In this document: positions 32,234-42,805 of the stretch, piece after piece
Layout of the letters: each line of letters begins with the position of its first letter
Numbering within the stretch: position 1 is the stretch's first letter
The notes under the pieces: generated by a model
The model's input: the letters and a program-made list of their open reading frames with translations, nothing else
What the model was told of the DNA's origin: nothing
Database searches by the model: none
Program-made: the position numbers and the translations under genes
From: JARIHC01 sp035546975
GTDB lineage: Bacteria; Patescibacteriota; Saccharimonadia; Saccharimonadales; UBA4665
Assembly (NCBI GenBank): GCA_035546975.1
Contig: DASZVS010000005.1
Location: forward strand, 1 to 53,883
Direction of reading: 5' to 3'
DNA: 53,883 bases

Positions 32234-33286
32234 TTACGGATCGAGCGTGCAAGAGGAGCTGCCGAGGCTAGAATCAAAGATCGTTTGGTTCGGCTGTGTT
32301 TGGAAACGTTTGCAAGTACTGCCAACTTCTATAGCGTCTTTTGGCAGCGTATAGCTTGGACCGATCGGCACCCGCACCTGAATGCGCTTAAGAACCTGCT
32401 GGGCTTTGCCGGTAACATCTACGAGCGCCTGGCCGTTAATAAAATCAACTACAGAGGCTCCACTATGGCCATTAATGCTGATATTCGTAGAATCATAATG
32501 CGGAATAGCGCGGACAAGATACTCAGGCGCACTCGGCAAGCCGCTGATAGTTGCCGAGCACGTGTAGCGAGTGGTGCTATTGATACAGCCGCCAGATGTG
32601 ATACCGCCCTGCTGCGACGTATTGTACGCCAAGCCGCCGGCGGAGGCGGAGGGATACAGATATGCGTTATACGTAGCGGCAATCATAGCATTTTGGTCTA
32701 CATTCGAGGGGTCAAAGGGCGTGATACTGACCTGTAGCACGGCAGGCGAACTGCCCCACGAGGCCAAAGGCTTGAATGATCCTGCCGCTGCCGATTGCGG
32801 GGTGGTGTGGTTATCAGCACTCCCCCACTGGAATGTAATCGTACTTAACGGGCTCGGGCTCGTGGAAAAACTGACATACCGTTCGCTTTCAGCAGCCACA
32901 TTATCGTACACGAGCGTGGGCGGCGTTAAATTGACGAGAGCACAGGTATAAGCAACTCCGGCCGTGCCATTAAGCGTTGGGTTTAAAGAGAACGAGGACA
33001 ATTGCGAGCTAGTTAGGCAGCTCGCCGAGCTCACGCTACCGGGCGAGGCAACGTTTGCGGCATTTATAGCCGGAATGGCGTGCACAACATCATTAACGCC
33101 GCTTTCGGCAGCATAATAAGCCTGGTTGGCCAATTGCCGGTTGAGCGCGTCATTCTGCTCGCGGCGCGCCAGCTGCGCAAAACCGACCGTTAACAGCGCC
33201 AGAACTACAATCAGGACAAGCGCGATAACAATAGAAGCAAAACCGTTTTCATCGAGCTTTTTTGTTTGGGGCTGAGACTGTCGCAT
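32234..33286 (-). CDS. PilX-like minor prepilin
   Basis: 350 aa from ATG 33286, which has AAGGA 8 nt upstream; ATG 33292 is closer to it and less likely. NGFASIVIALVLIVVLALLT is the N-terminal helix after a basic leader, without Glu5, and QAYYAAESGVNDV matches PilX-type pseudopilins. The long C-terminal part is beta-rich with six or so Cys. It is the last gene of the minor-prepilin cluster and would sit at the pilus tip or start its assembly. Confidence 0.85.
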   Translation of the reverse strand: MRQSQPQTKKLDENGFASIVIALVLIVVLALLTVGFAQLARREQNDALNRQLANQAYYAAESGVNDVVHAIPAINAANVASPGSVSSASCLTSSQLSSFSLNPTLNGTAGVAYTCALVNLTPPTLVYDNVAAESERYVSFSTSPSPLSTITFQWGSADNHTTPQSAAAGSFKPLASWGSSPAVLQVSITPFDPSNVDQNAMIAATYNAYLYPSASAGGLAYNTSQQGGITSGGCINSTTRYTCSATISGLPSAPEYLVRAIPHYDSTNISINGHSGASVVDFINGQALVDVTGKAQQVLKRIQVRVPIGPSYTLPKDAIEVGSTCKRFQTQPNQTIFDSSLGSSSCTLDP

Positions 33287-33317
33287 AAGCATGTCCTTAT
33301 TCTATTACACTGCTCTC

Positions 33318-33971
33318 TTATGGCAAACGCCGTACCACTGTAGTTGTTAGGTTTGCCGTTGCACAGAACTGATCGCCCTCGCTTCCTTTACAGTGAGGGG
33401 AACCTGTAGTTCCAGTAAGCAGATCAGTGTCGCCGTACGCTTCGCCCACTGCTATCGTATAGGGAGAGCTCCCTGCGGTATCAGTTATAGAGAAATTCGT
33501 TAAACGAGAGTGCGGCGCAATAAGTTCCGTACCGTTCGCGCTTGGAGTTGCTGCGCCCAAGTTTGGCAACCCGGCACTCGGACAGCTACCGGGAGTAGGA
33601 TTAGCATCACGCCATAATACGTGGGGGGATTGGCCTGCTTGAGTACCTATTTGAGCTCCCAAAATATATGTATATCGCACACTCCCTATGCAATAGGCTT
33701 GCTCCGAGCCGCTGGTAACATGGAAGAAGTTATCCCCTAGCTCCAGGTGGCTGGCAATTTCATCGGTCAGGCTCCGCACGTTATCTTGAATACGCGCCTG
33801 GCTTATGCCTTTGTAATACAAGTTGCCGATATTTATCATCATGACCGTTACCATCACCAGCATAAGTGATAAAACAGAGGTAGCGATCATAAGCTCAATG
33901 ATCGTGAAACCGTCTTGTCCAGCAAGGTAGTGATGTCTTTTATTGATGGGGAATCTTCTTCGTATACTCAT
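33318..33971 (-). CDS. PilW-like minor prepilin
   Basis: 217 aa. Prepilin cleavage motif DGFTIIELMIA, with Gly before the cut and Glu at +5, precedes a hydrophobic helix and an amphipathic section YYKGISQARIQDNVRSLTDE as in PilW/GspJ. The C-terminal domain is beta-rich with several Cys. It lies 7 nt after the PilV-like gene. Confidence 0.87.
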   Translation of the reverse strand: MSIRRRFPINKRHHYLAGQDGFTIIELMIATSVLSLMLVMVTVMMINIGNLYYKGISQARIQDNVRSLTDEIASHLELGDNFFHVTSGSEQAYCIGSVRYTYILGAQIGTQAGQSPHVLWRDANPTPGSCPSAGLPNLGAATPSANGTELIAPHSRLTNFSITDTAGSSPYTIAVGEAYGDTDLLTGTTGSPHCKGSEGDQFCATANLTTTVVRRLP

Positions 33972-33978
33972 ATTATTA

Positions 33979-34752
33979 TCAATCGCTCGGAAGGATTAAG
34001 GTGATGCTGCCGGGCCATGAACCGTATGATAGCGTGGTGATGCCATTGCGGGTTGAGCCGGTATAACTGCTCTGGCCTGGCTGAGAACAAACCCGGATGG
34101 TAGCCGTCTGGCCGGAAGAAATCAGTCCGGCGTGAATTGCTGCCGTGCCCAGTGCGCTATCATCCGTATAAGGGCCGCTCCCCCAGGTTCTAGAATCACC
34201 GTACTGATTAAGCGTTACACCGCCCGTTACCGTACGGTCAGCGTAGCTAGTTGCATTAGCGGGACAGCCACTGGTGGCGAGTCCGCCACCGCCACCGCCA
34301 CCGCCGCCACCTCCAACTACTGGCGCCGTGGGTGGATACATCCTATAGATTATTGTGGCGCTATCCGTGCCTTCGCCCAGTACATCGTTCCATGTAGCCC
34401 TGACCCTAAAAGTATTGGCATCCAGGTGTGAAATAGTGATGTTGTACCTGCTAGCTTCGCCAAAATTGCATGAGCTGGCAGATGGTTGGATAGAATATGT
34501 TGTCCCGGAAGGAGTAAGGCAGAATGACGGCGTAGAATAGACGTTGGGGTTGCTTACCATAGTGCGAAGCGCCTCGACTTGGGATTGAACTTGTTCGGTT
34601 GCCTGGCTGCTTTCTTGCGCCTGGCGGGCATTAAGCAGGCTACGGTTAGCAGTAGCGTACGATATGCCGATCGCCAAACCCAAAATAGCCAGCACGACCA
34701 TAACCTCTACAATAGTATCGCCGGCGTCAGTTAACTTTTTCGGCCTTAGCAT
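33979..34752 (-). CDS. PilV-like minor prepilin with poly-Gly linker
   Basis: 257 aa. Cleavage motif AGDTIVEVMVVLAILG, Glu at +5, then the helix and NARQAQESSQATEQVQSQVE. A run of eleven Gly at about residue 150 joins two C-terminal parts; the reading frame continues normally after it, so this is a linker, not a frameshift. It overlaps the next upstream gene by 7 nt. Confidence 0.87.
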   Translation of the reverse strand: MLRPKKLTDAGDTIVEVMVVLAILGLAIGISYATANRSLLNARQAQESSQATEQVQSQVEALRTMVSNPNVYSTPSFCLTPSGTTYSIQPSASSCNFGEASRYNITISHLDANTFRVRATWNDVLGEGTDSATIIYRMYPPTAPVVGGGGGGGGGGGLATSGCPANATSYADRTVTGGVTLNQYGDSRTWGSGPYTDDSALGTAAIHAGLISSGQTATIRVCSQPGQSSYTGSTRNGITTLSYGSWPGSITLILPSD

Positions 34753-35525
34753 GGTACGGTCCCCCGCATCTTAACGTTTACTGCCAGCTGGTCGCCGCCG
34801 TTTGAGGTATCCCCTACAGTAATAAATGCTGACCTATTGCCATCTGTCATGCATATTTGAGCAGAACTTGCTGAGGCGACGTGGCCTTTCAGTTCGCTTG
34901 CTGCAGTACTTTCACTAGCCCCTCCGGTCAGACTGGGACTGTATACGAGTCCAATCGTTTGCGCGCCATTAGTATAATCGCCACTAACTTTGGTACCTTG
35001 GCTCTGCACAAAGCCAAATCCATAGGTAGTAGCTCCGTTTGCTTTCACCCAGGCAACGTTCAGGTGCTGTGGCGTCGTTTGCTGCTGCGTCAGATCAACC
35101 GCCCCCGTAATCGGCGTCACATCGGCCCCGAGGGAAGTAGAACCAAAAAATGCTGCCAATGAGAAAAGTTCATAATTGGTAGGGGTACCACTAACGCCAA
35201 AATGAAAGAATTTGCCAATGAATACACACGACGAGTTTGTACCTTGCGTTTCAGTAGGATCTGAGCCAATTGTAGTGCCGGAGGGACTGCCCGTGCACTT
35301 TAACGGAATATCACTATAGTTACCGTCCGTGACTTGCTCAATTACATCCTGGACTCGCGAAGCCATCTCATTAACTCCTTGGGTAAATGCAGTCTTCTCT
35401 TGTTTACCGTTGATAAAAGTGGCCGCAATGACAAACATCAGGCCGGAAACAGCAAGCACAATCATAACCTCTATGATAGTGTACCCCATTCCCTGTTTTT
35501 GCTGTTTGTATTTGCCACCCAGCAT
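34746..35525 (-). CDS. GspH/FimT-like minor prepilin
   Basis: 259 aa. Short basic leader, cleavage motif GMGYTIIEVMIVLAVSG with Glu5, helix to about residue 40, then a beta-rich domain. First gene of the minor-prepilin operon. TGgTATACT followed by 9 nt with GAGGG precedes the ATG, giving the cluster its own promoter. Confidence 0.87.
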   Translation of the reverse strand: MLGGKYKQQKQGMGYTIIEVMIVLAVSGLMFVIAATFINGKQEKTAFTQGVNEMASRVQDVIEQVTDGNYSDIPLKCTGSPSGTTIGSDPTETQGTNSSCVFIGKFFHFGVSGTPTNYELFSLAAFFGSTSLGADVTPITGAVDLTQQQTTPQHLNVAWVKANGATTYGFGFVQSQGTKVSGDYTNGAQTIGLVYSPSLTGGASESTAASELKGHVASASSAQICMTDGNRSAFITVGDTSNGGDQLAVNVKMRGTVPC

Positions 35526-35569
35526 AATGCCCTCAGTATACCATAAGCGCTATAGAGGCAGTACCTCTA

Positions 35570-36421
35570 TTAAAAATTAATGAATGTTTGCTGGTACCAA
35601 TGCAATATATCGGCACCAAATAATTTGGCTACCACGGCGCCAATTATCAAAAAAGGCCCAAACGGAATAACGCTGGTGCGTTTCATTTTGCCGCTAGCCA
35701 ACATCGGCAAGCTTACGACGGTGCCAAGTACTGCTGCTACAAAAATAAATAGCACCGCCCCGCCAGGAGTGCCAACTGCCAACCCCAATAAACCGCCGAG
35801 CTTTACATCTCCTCCGCCTATCCATTTACCTTTTGAAATCTGGAACAAGATGTAGAATATGCCGCCGCCGATCACTATGCCGAGGACGGTAGAGAGCAAA
35901 GCTTTAAGCGGGCTGCCGGCGTTAATAATACTGATGATGGCCATAACTAGCGCGGCAACGACCGCCGGATACATAATGCGGTTTGGCAGCAAAAGCCAGC
36001 GCAAGTCGTAGACTATAAGCGCCATGAGCCCCACAAGTAGTATCAGCCACCATACGAATATACCTATCTCGTAGCTGCGCAAATCTGCCGGCCACCAAAT
36101 ATAGGAAGCCGCAAAGAGAGCCGCCCCCATAAGCTCTACCAAAGGGTATTGTACTGATATGGGTTTGTGACAGTACCGGCATTTTCCGCCGAGAGCTAAC
36201 CAGCTCAAAACGGGTATAAGATCCGCAGCCGAAAGTTTATGCTTGCAGTGAGGGCACATTGACGCGCCCTTGGATATAGAGAGGCGTTTTTGGTAGTCCT
36301 TATCCGGATTTTTCTTCCTCGCCTGCATAGACTGCTCGTGCAGGCGCCATACGAGCGCATTTACAAAACTCCCCATGCACAGACCCACTAGTGTCAGAAA
36401 TGCAGTAACCATTAGCAACAT
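35570..36421 (-). CDS. pilD: Prepilin peptidase / leader methylase
   Basis: 283 aa with six to eight membrane helices. N-terminal zinc-binding CPHCKH and CRYCHKP sit in the methylase domain. Aspartates of the A24 peptidase domain are in YDLRWLLLPNRI and GGGDVKLGG. It cleaves and N-methylates the prepilins in this locus at the membrane. It follows the major pilin genes after a terminator, so it is transcribed apart from them. Confidence 0.95.
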   Translation of the reverse strand: MLLMVTAFLTLVGLCMGSFVNALVWRLHEQSMQARKKNPDKDYQKRLSISKGASMCPHCKHKLSAADLIPVLSWLALGGKCRYCHKPISVQYPLVELMGAALFAASYIWWPADLRSYEIGIFVWWLILLVGLMALIVYDLRWLLLPNRIMYPAVVAALVMAIISIINAGSPLKALLSTVLGIVIGGGIFYILFQISKGKWIGGGDVKLGGLLGLAVGTPGGAVLFIFVAAVLGTVVSLPMLASGKMKRTSVIPFGPFLIIGAVVAKLFGADILHWYQQTFINF

Positions 36422-36500
36422 GGTAACACAGTTCTATAACCTGGCTGCAGCTGCCTCGCCTAGCAGAACAGCTATTGTAGAGTCTCTAAACCGCAATATT

Positions 36501-36532
36501 AATAAAACAGGCCTTGATAGGCCTGTTTTATT
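36501..36532 (-). terminator. Bidirectional terminator after the major pilin
   Basis: Perfect 13-bp arms AATAAAACAGGCC and GGCCTGTTTTATT around TTGATA. It lies 22 nt after the pilin stop and isolates the pilin operon from pilD. Confidence 0.9.
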
Positions 36533-36553
36533 AGTCTGCCTGGCTCTTAGTTT

Positions 36554-37024
36554 CTAAGAGTCAACACACTGCGGAGCTTTGTCGTTGGAAGTCTCTATGT
36601 AGTAGAGCACAGCGGTAGAACGCGGAGAATCGGTCGTGGCGAAGCCATTGTCTGCCGAACACTTCTTCTGGAATTCTATGTCTATTATACCTGGGCCATC
36701 TGGAGCAGTTCCATTCTGTACCGTAGTATTGCTTTGAACTTTTGCAGTTGCAGGCGTATCGCCGCTAGCACCAGTTAAGTTAACTGTGCTGCCGCTTTGG
36801 TTGGAGCCCGACGGAATGGCGCCATCATTGTTCGAAGAAAATTCCCCAACTGCTGCCACGATGGAAGAGGCGTCATTCTTAATAGCGGTGTTACGTGAGT
36901 TACGCTGAAGGGCTGGTACAGCCAAAAGAACAATTAGAAGAATAAGCGCAGCGATAGCCAGCACGATCATAACCTCGATGATGGTGAAGCCTTCACTGTT
37001 AGGTTTTTGTAATTTCTTAAGCAT
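36554..37024 (-). CDS. Major type IV pilin candidate
   Basis: 156 aa. Leader MLKKLQKPNSEG, cut before FTIIEVMIVLAIAAL (Glu5), then a short helical stalk and a small C-terminal domain with two Cys near the end, as in PilA/PilE. Strong ribosome site AAGGGG 9 nt before the ATG, its own promoter TTGCTT-N18-TATCAT, and a strong terminator mark high expression, so this is the best major-pilin candidate. Confidence 0.9.
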   Translation of the reverse strand: MLKKLQKPNSEGFTIIEVMIVLAIAALILLIVLLAVPALQRNSRNTAIKNDASSIVAAVGEFSSNNDGAIPSGSNQSGSTVNLTGASGDTPATAKVQSNTTVQNGTAPDGPGIIDIEFQKKCSADNGFATTDSPRSTAVLYYIETSNDKAPQCVDS

Positions 37025-37069
37025 TGCAAGTGCCCCTTTGCGACTTAATTTTTTTAGTGCTTATGTTTA

Positions 37070-37105
37070 GATGATAGCAACCTCTGTAGAGAAAAAGCAA
37101 GTGAT
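37070..37105 (-). promoter_or_regulatory. Promoter of the major pilin gene
   Basis: Minus-strand TTGCTT, 18-nt spacer, TGcTATCAT, then a leader of about 45 nt with AAGGGG. It resembles the tRNA promoters in sequence. Confidence 0.6.
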
Positions 37106-37139
37106 GGCACAAACTTATCCACAGGCACCCTACAGACGG

Positions 37140-37631
37140 CTATAGCTGCTGGCACTGCGGTGCAGAACCGTTTGCCGTCTCTATCCCATATAAAGCCACC
37201 ACGTCGCTGTAACCGGCTCCTGCATTAGTTGAGCCGCCTGGTGTCGTAGTGCTGCATTTAGCGTAGTTATAGAGAACAATCGTGCTTGCACTGTTATTAG
37301 TATGGTGTTGCGCAGCAACGGTCCCCGAGGGCGTAAAATTCCGCGTAATATCGCTCGTATCATAAATGTGGAGTGTTGTGTATTGCAAGTAAGTATCGTC
37401 AGACGGCAGCGCCCCGGTATTATTCAGCCGGTAATGTGAAACTGCTTCTAAAACACCTTGCACATCTTGCCTGCGTTCATCATTCCGGCTGCCTCGCTCC
37501 AACGCCGGAATCGCCAGCAGCACTATCATAAGGATTATGCCGGCAACGGCCAGTACGATCATCGTTTCAACAACCGTAAAGCCCCTGGTGTCGGTCCGAC
37601 GGGATCGCAGGTGATGGCTGAGATACTTCAT
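37140..37631 (-). CDS. Second type IV pilin
   Basis: 163 aa. Cleavage motif RGFTVVETMIVLAVAG with Glu5 and a stalk (LERGSRNDERRQDVQGVLEAV) similar to the pilin downstream; the tails share ETANGSAPQC/ETSNDKAPQC. A disulfide near the C-terminus is likely. It starts 4 nt after pilC, so it is in the pilBTC operon. The two pilins look like a tandem duplication that diverged. Confidence 0.88.
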   Translation of the reverse strand: MKYLSHHLRSRRTDTRGFTVVETMIVLAVAGIILMIVLLAIPALERGSRNDERRQDVQGVLEAVSHYRLNNTGALPSDDTYLQYTTLHIYDTSDITRNFTPSGTVAAQHHTNNSASTIVLYNYAKCSTTTPGGSTNAGAGYSDVVALYGIETANGSAPQCQQL

Positions 37632-37635
37632 AGGC

Positions 37636-38859
37636 CTATATATTATTCGTGAAGCCCGACTGGTTTACCAAGCCGTAAATAGGCAGCAGGACAGCGGCTA
37701 CGATAACAATCGCGATGAGGCCCATAATAACCATCAAAACCGGCTCGATAATCGTGCTGATGGCACGGATTTCATTATCGACTTCTTTTTCATAGTAATC
37801 AGCGACTTTGGCGAGCATTGTTTCCATGGCGCCGGACTGTTCGCCGATATGCAGCATGTTTGGTACGAGCTCCAGGAAGTTCGGATCGCCCTCGAGAGCT
37901 TCGGAAAGCGATTTGCCGCCCTTCACTTTTTCGCTGGCGCGGTGCAACGAGGCGGCAATATGGACGTTATCGACTGCATCGGCAGTAATGTCGATGACTT
38001 GGATTAGCGGCACGCCGGAAGCTACCAGCGTAGTTCCCGTACGGGAAAAGCGGGCCATATACATCTTCATATAGAGGTGCCCTACTGGCCAGGCACGCAT
38101 TTTAATGCGGTCAATAATCTGGCGGCCGCCAAGAGTCCTGGCCCAACGGCTGCCAAAGAAAGCCAGAGCAACTATTATGATAATTACCAGCCACCAGAAA
38201 TTGATGATGAAGTGCGATATGGCAAGCAGAATCCGGGTCAATATAGGCAACGATACGCCGGGCAAGCCGGAGTATATACTCTGGACTTGCGGCAAAACTT
38301 TTACAACCATGAACGTAACGACACCGATCATAACGAGAAGCACGATACCGGGATAAATCATGGCGCCGCGGACTTTGCTGACGATATCCGCATCTTTTTC
38401 CTGCTGGTCCGCCAAGCGCTCCAAACCGGTATCAAGCGTACCGGAAGCTTCGCCGGCAGCAACCAGACTCACATACACGCGATTAAATACGAGCGGATGT
38501 TTTTTGAGCGCTTCACTGAAAGCAGTACCCGCCTCAACATCAGTAATAATCTGGTTGATAACTACTTTGAAGGCCTTGTTTGAAGTCTGCTGGGATACGC
38601 TGCGCAAACTCTGCACGAGCGGCAAACCTGCGTTAATGAGAGTTGCCAATTGGCGGCTAAATAGCACCTTGTCTTTAGTTCCGATGCGCCGGTGGAAGCG
38701 GCCGCCCAGGAGACCGTCTTTTTCCGCGGTGACGCTCAACGGCGTGAATCCCTGTTCGCGGATCAGCTTCGCCGCCGCCTGCTCGTTGTCGGCCTGGACC
38801 TGGGCTTTGATCTTCTTGCCCGTCTTGGCGTCTTTTGCTTCGTAGTTAAAAGTGAGCAT
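37636..38859 (-). CDS. pilC: Type IV pilus inner-membrane platform protein PilC
   Basis: 407 aa, the usual length. N-terminal FNYEAKDAKTGKKIKAQVQA leads into two T2SSF domains, each with helical bundles and membrane helices (about 170-190, 220-240 and 375-397). PilC couples the ATPases to pilin assembly. The ATG follows the pilT stop by 1 nt. Confidence 0.96.
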   Translation of the reverse strand: MLTFNYEAKDAKTGKKIKAQVQADNEQAAAKLIREQGFTPLSVTAEKDGLLGGRFHRRIGTKDKVLFSRQLATLINAGLPLVQSLRSVSQQTSNKAFKVVINQIITDVEAGTAFSEALKKHPLVFNRVYVSLVAAGEASGTLDTGLERLADQQEKDADIVSKVRGAMIYPGIVLLVMIGVVTFMVVKVLPQVQSIYSGLPGVSLPILTRILLAISHFIINFWWLVIIIIVALAFFGSRWARTLGGRQIIDRIKMRAWPVGHLYMKMYMARFSRTGTTLVASGVPLIQVIDITADAVDNVHIAASLHRASEKVKGGKSLSEALEGDPNFLELVPNMLHIGEQSGAMETMLAKVADYYEKEVDNEIRAISTIIEPVLMVIMGLIAIVIVAAVLLPIYGLVNQSGFTNNI

Positions 38860-38860
38860 G

Positions 38861-39931
<1,071 letters not shown>

Positions 39932-39978
39932 ACCCACCTCCTGCAGCTAACAGCTGCCCATGCTCCGTTTATTTTGTA

Positions 39979-41793
39979 TCATGCGCTATCCTCCGCAGCG
40001 ACGCGATTGACTTCGTCCAGCGTCGTATGGCCGGCAAGTGCTTTCAGGTAGCCGTCCTGTCGCATATTTATCATTCCTTCTTCCTGAGCTTTTTTTTCGA
40101 TTTCACTGCTAGTTGCCTGTTTCATGGTTAAAGCCTGGATGGCCTCGGTTACTTCAAAGACCTCATAAAGGCCCATTCGCCCCCGATAACCCCCAGGACT
40201 ATCGGCAGTATCCGTGCCCTTGCTTAAAGTATAAGCGGTTTGGCTCCTCAAGGGCAAGCTTTTATAACCAAGATCCGCTGAAGCCGCCGCTACTTGCTCG
40301 GCCGTGGCGGGCAATAAATTCCCTATCGTCGTCTGTATAGCAGTCGTTTCCGGCGCAGAAGACTGGTACGTTTGTTTACCCGCCTCCGCGATACGGCGCA
40401 CCAGACGCTGCCCGATAACAGTATGTACTGTACTGGCAATCAGGAATGGTTCGATTCCCATATCCAAGAGACGCGGCAAGATACCGGCTGCACTATTTGT
40501 GTGGAGCGTACTGAAGACCAGGTGGCCTGTCAGAGCGGCTTGGACGGCCAACTGGGCCGTTTCTTTATCGCGAATCTCACCTACGAGGACAACGTCGGGG
40601 TCCTGGCGCAGAATGCTGCGCAAACCGGAAGCGAACGTTAGGCCGACAGCAGGATTAACCTGAATCTGGTTAACGCCCTCCATTTTGTACTCAACCGGGT
40701 CTTCGAGCGTAACGATATTGATGGCATCGTCTTTGATTTCCTGGATCAGGGCATACATAGAAGTCGACTTGCCGGAACCGGTGGGGCCGGAGGTCAAAAT
40801 CATGCCGTTCGGCCGCTGCAGGCCTTTCCTGATCAGCCTGAGCGCGCGGCCAGTATAGCCCATATCTTCTAGCTTGAGCGAGGTACCGGTTTTATCCAGC
40901 AAGCGGATAACTACCTGCTCGCCCCACACGGTAGGCGAAATGGCAATACGGAGATCAATAGGCTTGTCATCTACTATGACGGTAAACTGGCCGTCCTGCG
41001 GGATGCGGTGTTCGTCGATTTTCAAATTGGACAAGATTTTGATGCGCGAGATCAACGCCGGTTCGGTGTTTTTCGGCAGGCGCATAATTTCACGAAGCAC
41101 GCCGTCGACGCGGCAGCGGACTTTGAGTTCTTTTTCCAGCGGTTCAATATGAACATCGCTGGCCCGGTTGTGCGCGGCAAACTCCAGGATAGCCGACAGC
41201 GCTTTGCTGATCGGCGAATCCTGCACGATAGTCTTGATGGCACTGTTACCCTTATTGGCCCGGGCTTTTTTATCTTTAGCATCGCCATCCTGGGCATCGC
41301 TGTCAGCGCCCGTATCGGAAGATAAGACGTCTTTCATCTGGGTATCGAGCCGGTTTTCGTATTGGCGAAGTATCTGACGGATACCCGCTTCGCTCGCCAC
41401 ATACACCTTGAGCGGGCGCCCGATACGATTACTCAAATAGTCGACTGCTTGCACATTGTCGGCGTCCAACATGGCCACTACTAGCCGGTGCTGCATCTCG
41501 CCCAGCGGCACAGCCATGTATCGTTCAGCAATGTCTTGCGGCAACAATTGCAAGACGGCTGGATCGACTTTAGCGCTGGATAAGTTTACGTATGGCACCT
41601 TGGTAATAGTGGCATTAGCTTTGGTAAGCTGTTCGTCGGTGATGTAGTTATTTTTAACAAGATACCCGAGCAGCGGCTGTTTTTTCTCTTTGGCCGCTTT
41701 ACGCGCTTCCGCCAATTTATTGGCATCAAGCATGCCGCTTGATACAAGAACGTCAGCCACATCCTGCTCTGTCGCTGCCGATAGAACACTCAT
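39979..41793 (-). CDS. pilB: Type IV pilus assembly ATPase PilB without zinc cysteines
   Basis: 604 aa. N-terminal T2SSE_N domains (about 1-150), a linker with a low-complexity stretch, and the ATPase domain: Walker A GPTGSGKSTSMYAL, Asp box VTLEDPVEYK, Walker B DVVLVGEIRDKETA, STLHTNSAAG. The tetracysteine zinc site seen after QRLVRRI in most PilB/GspE proteins is absent: the section contains no Cys. Ribosome site GGAGG 8 nt before the ATG. It drives pilus extension. Confidence 0.96.
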   Translation of the reverse strand: MSVLSAATEQDVADVLVSSGMLDANKLAEARKAAKEKKQPLLGYLVKNNYITDEQLTKANATITKVPYVNLSSAKVDPAVLQLLPQDIAERYMAVPLGEMQHRLVVAMLDADNVQAVDYLSNRIGRPLKVYVASEAGIRQILRQYENRLDTQMKDVLSSDTGADSDAQDGDAKDKKARANKGNSAIKTIVQDSPISKALSAILEFAAHNRASDVHIEPLEKELKVRCRVDGVLREIMRLPKNTEPALISRIKILSNLKIDEHRIPQDGQFTVIVDDKPIDLRIAISPTVWGEQVVIRLLDKTGTSLKLEDMGYTGRALRLIRKGLQRPNGMILTSGPTGSGKSTSMYALIQEIKDDAINIVTLEDPVEYKMEGVNQIQVNPAVGLTFASGLRSILRQDPDVVLVGEIRDKETAQLAVQAALTGHLVFSTLHTNSAAGILPRLLDMGIEPFLIASTVHTVIGQRLVRRIAEAGKQTYQSSAPETTAIQTTIGNLLPATAEQVAAASADLGYKSLPLRSQTAYTLSKGTDTADSPGGYRGRMGLYEVFEVTEAIQALTMKQATSSEIEKKAQEEGMINMRQDGYLKALAGHTTLDEVNRVAAEDSA

Positions 41794-41864
41794 AGGACCG
41801 CCTCCAATGCGCCCAAGCCTTTTGTGTTTTGTGCCGTCATGTATGTAGCCACCAGCGGCTCCCC

Positions 41865-42128
41865 CTATTGCGACGGCGTGCTAGATGTACTACTAAACGG
41901 ATCAGGATTGGCATTGCCGCCAAGCGTAATAGGTTGCGTAGGATCGAACGCGTTCGGGTTAAAGTATGCGCTATCCGGTTTCGGGAAGTCGGAAGTTATA
42001 GGATTCACTACTTCTACCTGTTGTTGGCGGTTTTGCGGCGGCGCAAAAATAGCATTCGATATAAAGTAAGCTGCAATGGCGCTAATGAAAGCGATGAGAA
42101 TAATGAGGGCTATGTCTTTTTGCTTCAT
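41865..42128 (-). CDS. Small membrane-anchored pilus protein, PilP position
   Basis: 87 aa. One helix (about 6-28) followed by a Pro/Asn-rich outside tail with many Phe and Pro. It overlaps pilO by 4 nt (ATGA) and precedes pilB by 71 nt, the place where pilP sits in Gram-negative loci, but it has no lipobox or PilP fold. It may be a CPR-specific alignment subunit. Confidence 0.8.
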   Translation of the reverse strand: MKQKDIALIILIAFISAIAAYFISNAIFAPPQNRQQQVEVVNPITSDFPKPDSAYFNPNAFDPTQPITLGGNANPDPFSSTSSTPSQ

Positions 42129-42805
42129 TTGACTACCTTCTTCGTTATGCTTACGCTCTTCGCCGGTTGGTAATAGGTGTGGGCATCGATAGTAGCCGTC
42201 ATGTTATTGATGCCGCCGCTCAGCTCTATCGAATCTACCGAAATGGGCCGTATAGATTCTTGCAGCTTCGTAATCAACTGGTTAATGGAAGCATAATTCG
42301 CATCGGTGACAGTAAACGAAAATGGAATACTGACTGATTGCGGATCAGGGCTGGAAACATTATTCTGCTGGTTCAATTGATCGTCGGTACCTGTAATGGC
42401 AGATACTTTCAAATTGTTATCAGCCAAGATCTTTTCAACACTGGCAGTAAGCGCCGGGAAGTCATAAGTGCTCGGCAGCGCATCGAGAACTATCTTAGAG
42501 TTTGGCCCGTCGTTATCGCCCGTGCCGCTAGCCGTCCCGCCAATAACGTTCGTAGGAGCGTTATCAAATGCTTTGTAGGACTTTTGCAGCGTAGCGAACG
42601 TAGAAATATTATCTTTTAGTTGGTTGCGGGCTTTTTCTTTGGCCGTAATAACGCGTGCCTGGTAGCGGTTCTGGCTGTAAATTGCCTTGGATGCAACGAG
42701 AGCAAACATAGTCACTACTACTGCAACTGCTACAATTGCCACCATCTGTGCATTAGCCTTGCTGATAGCAACCCGTTTGGTTGAAATTTGCGGTGTATTA
42801 GCCAT
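42125..42805 (-). CDS. pilO: Pilus assembly protein PilO-like
   Basis: 226 aa. One membrane helix at about 22-44, a coiled-coil section (RVITAKEKARNQLKDNIS) and a C-terminal alpha/beta domain with FTVTDANYASINQLITKLQ, as in PilO. It pairs with PilN across the membrane. Start overlaps the pilN stop by 1 nt. Confidence 0.85.
   Translation of the reverse strand: MANTPQISTKRVAISKANAQMVAIVAVAVVVTMFALVASKAIYSQNRYQARVITAKEKARNQLKDNISTFATLQKSYKAFDNAPTNVIGGTASGTGDNDGPNSKIVLDALPSTYDFPALTASVEKILADNNLKVSAITGTDDQLNQQNNVSSPDPQSVSIPFSFTVTDANYASINQLITKLQESIRPISVDSIELSGGINNMTATIDAHTYYQPAKSVSITKKVVK

Noticed and set aside
34280..34315. Homopolymer-like GGN run in the PilV-like gene as a frameshift
   Set aside because: The frame continues unchanged into a plausible C-terminal domain, so it encodes a poly-Gly linker.
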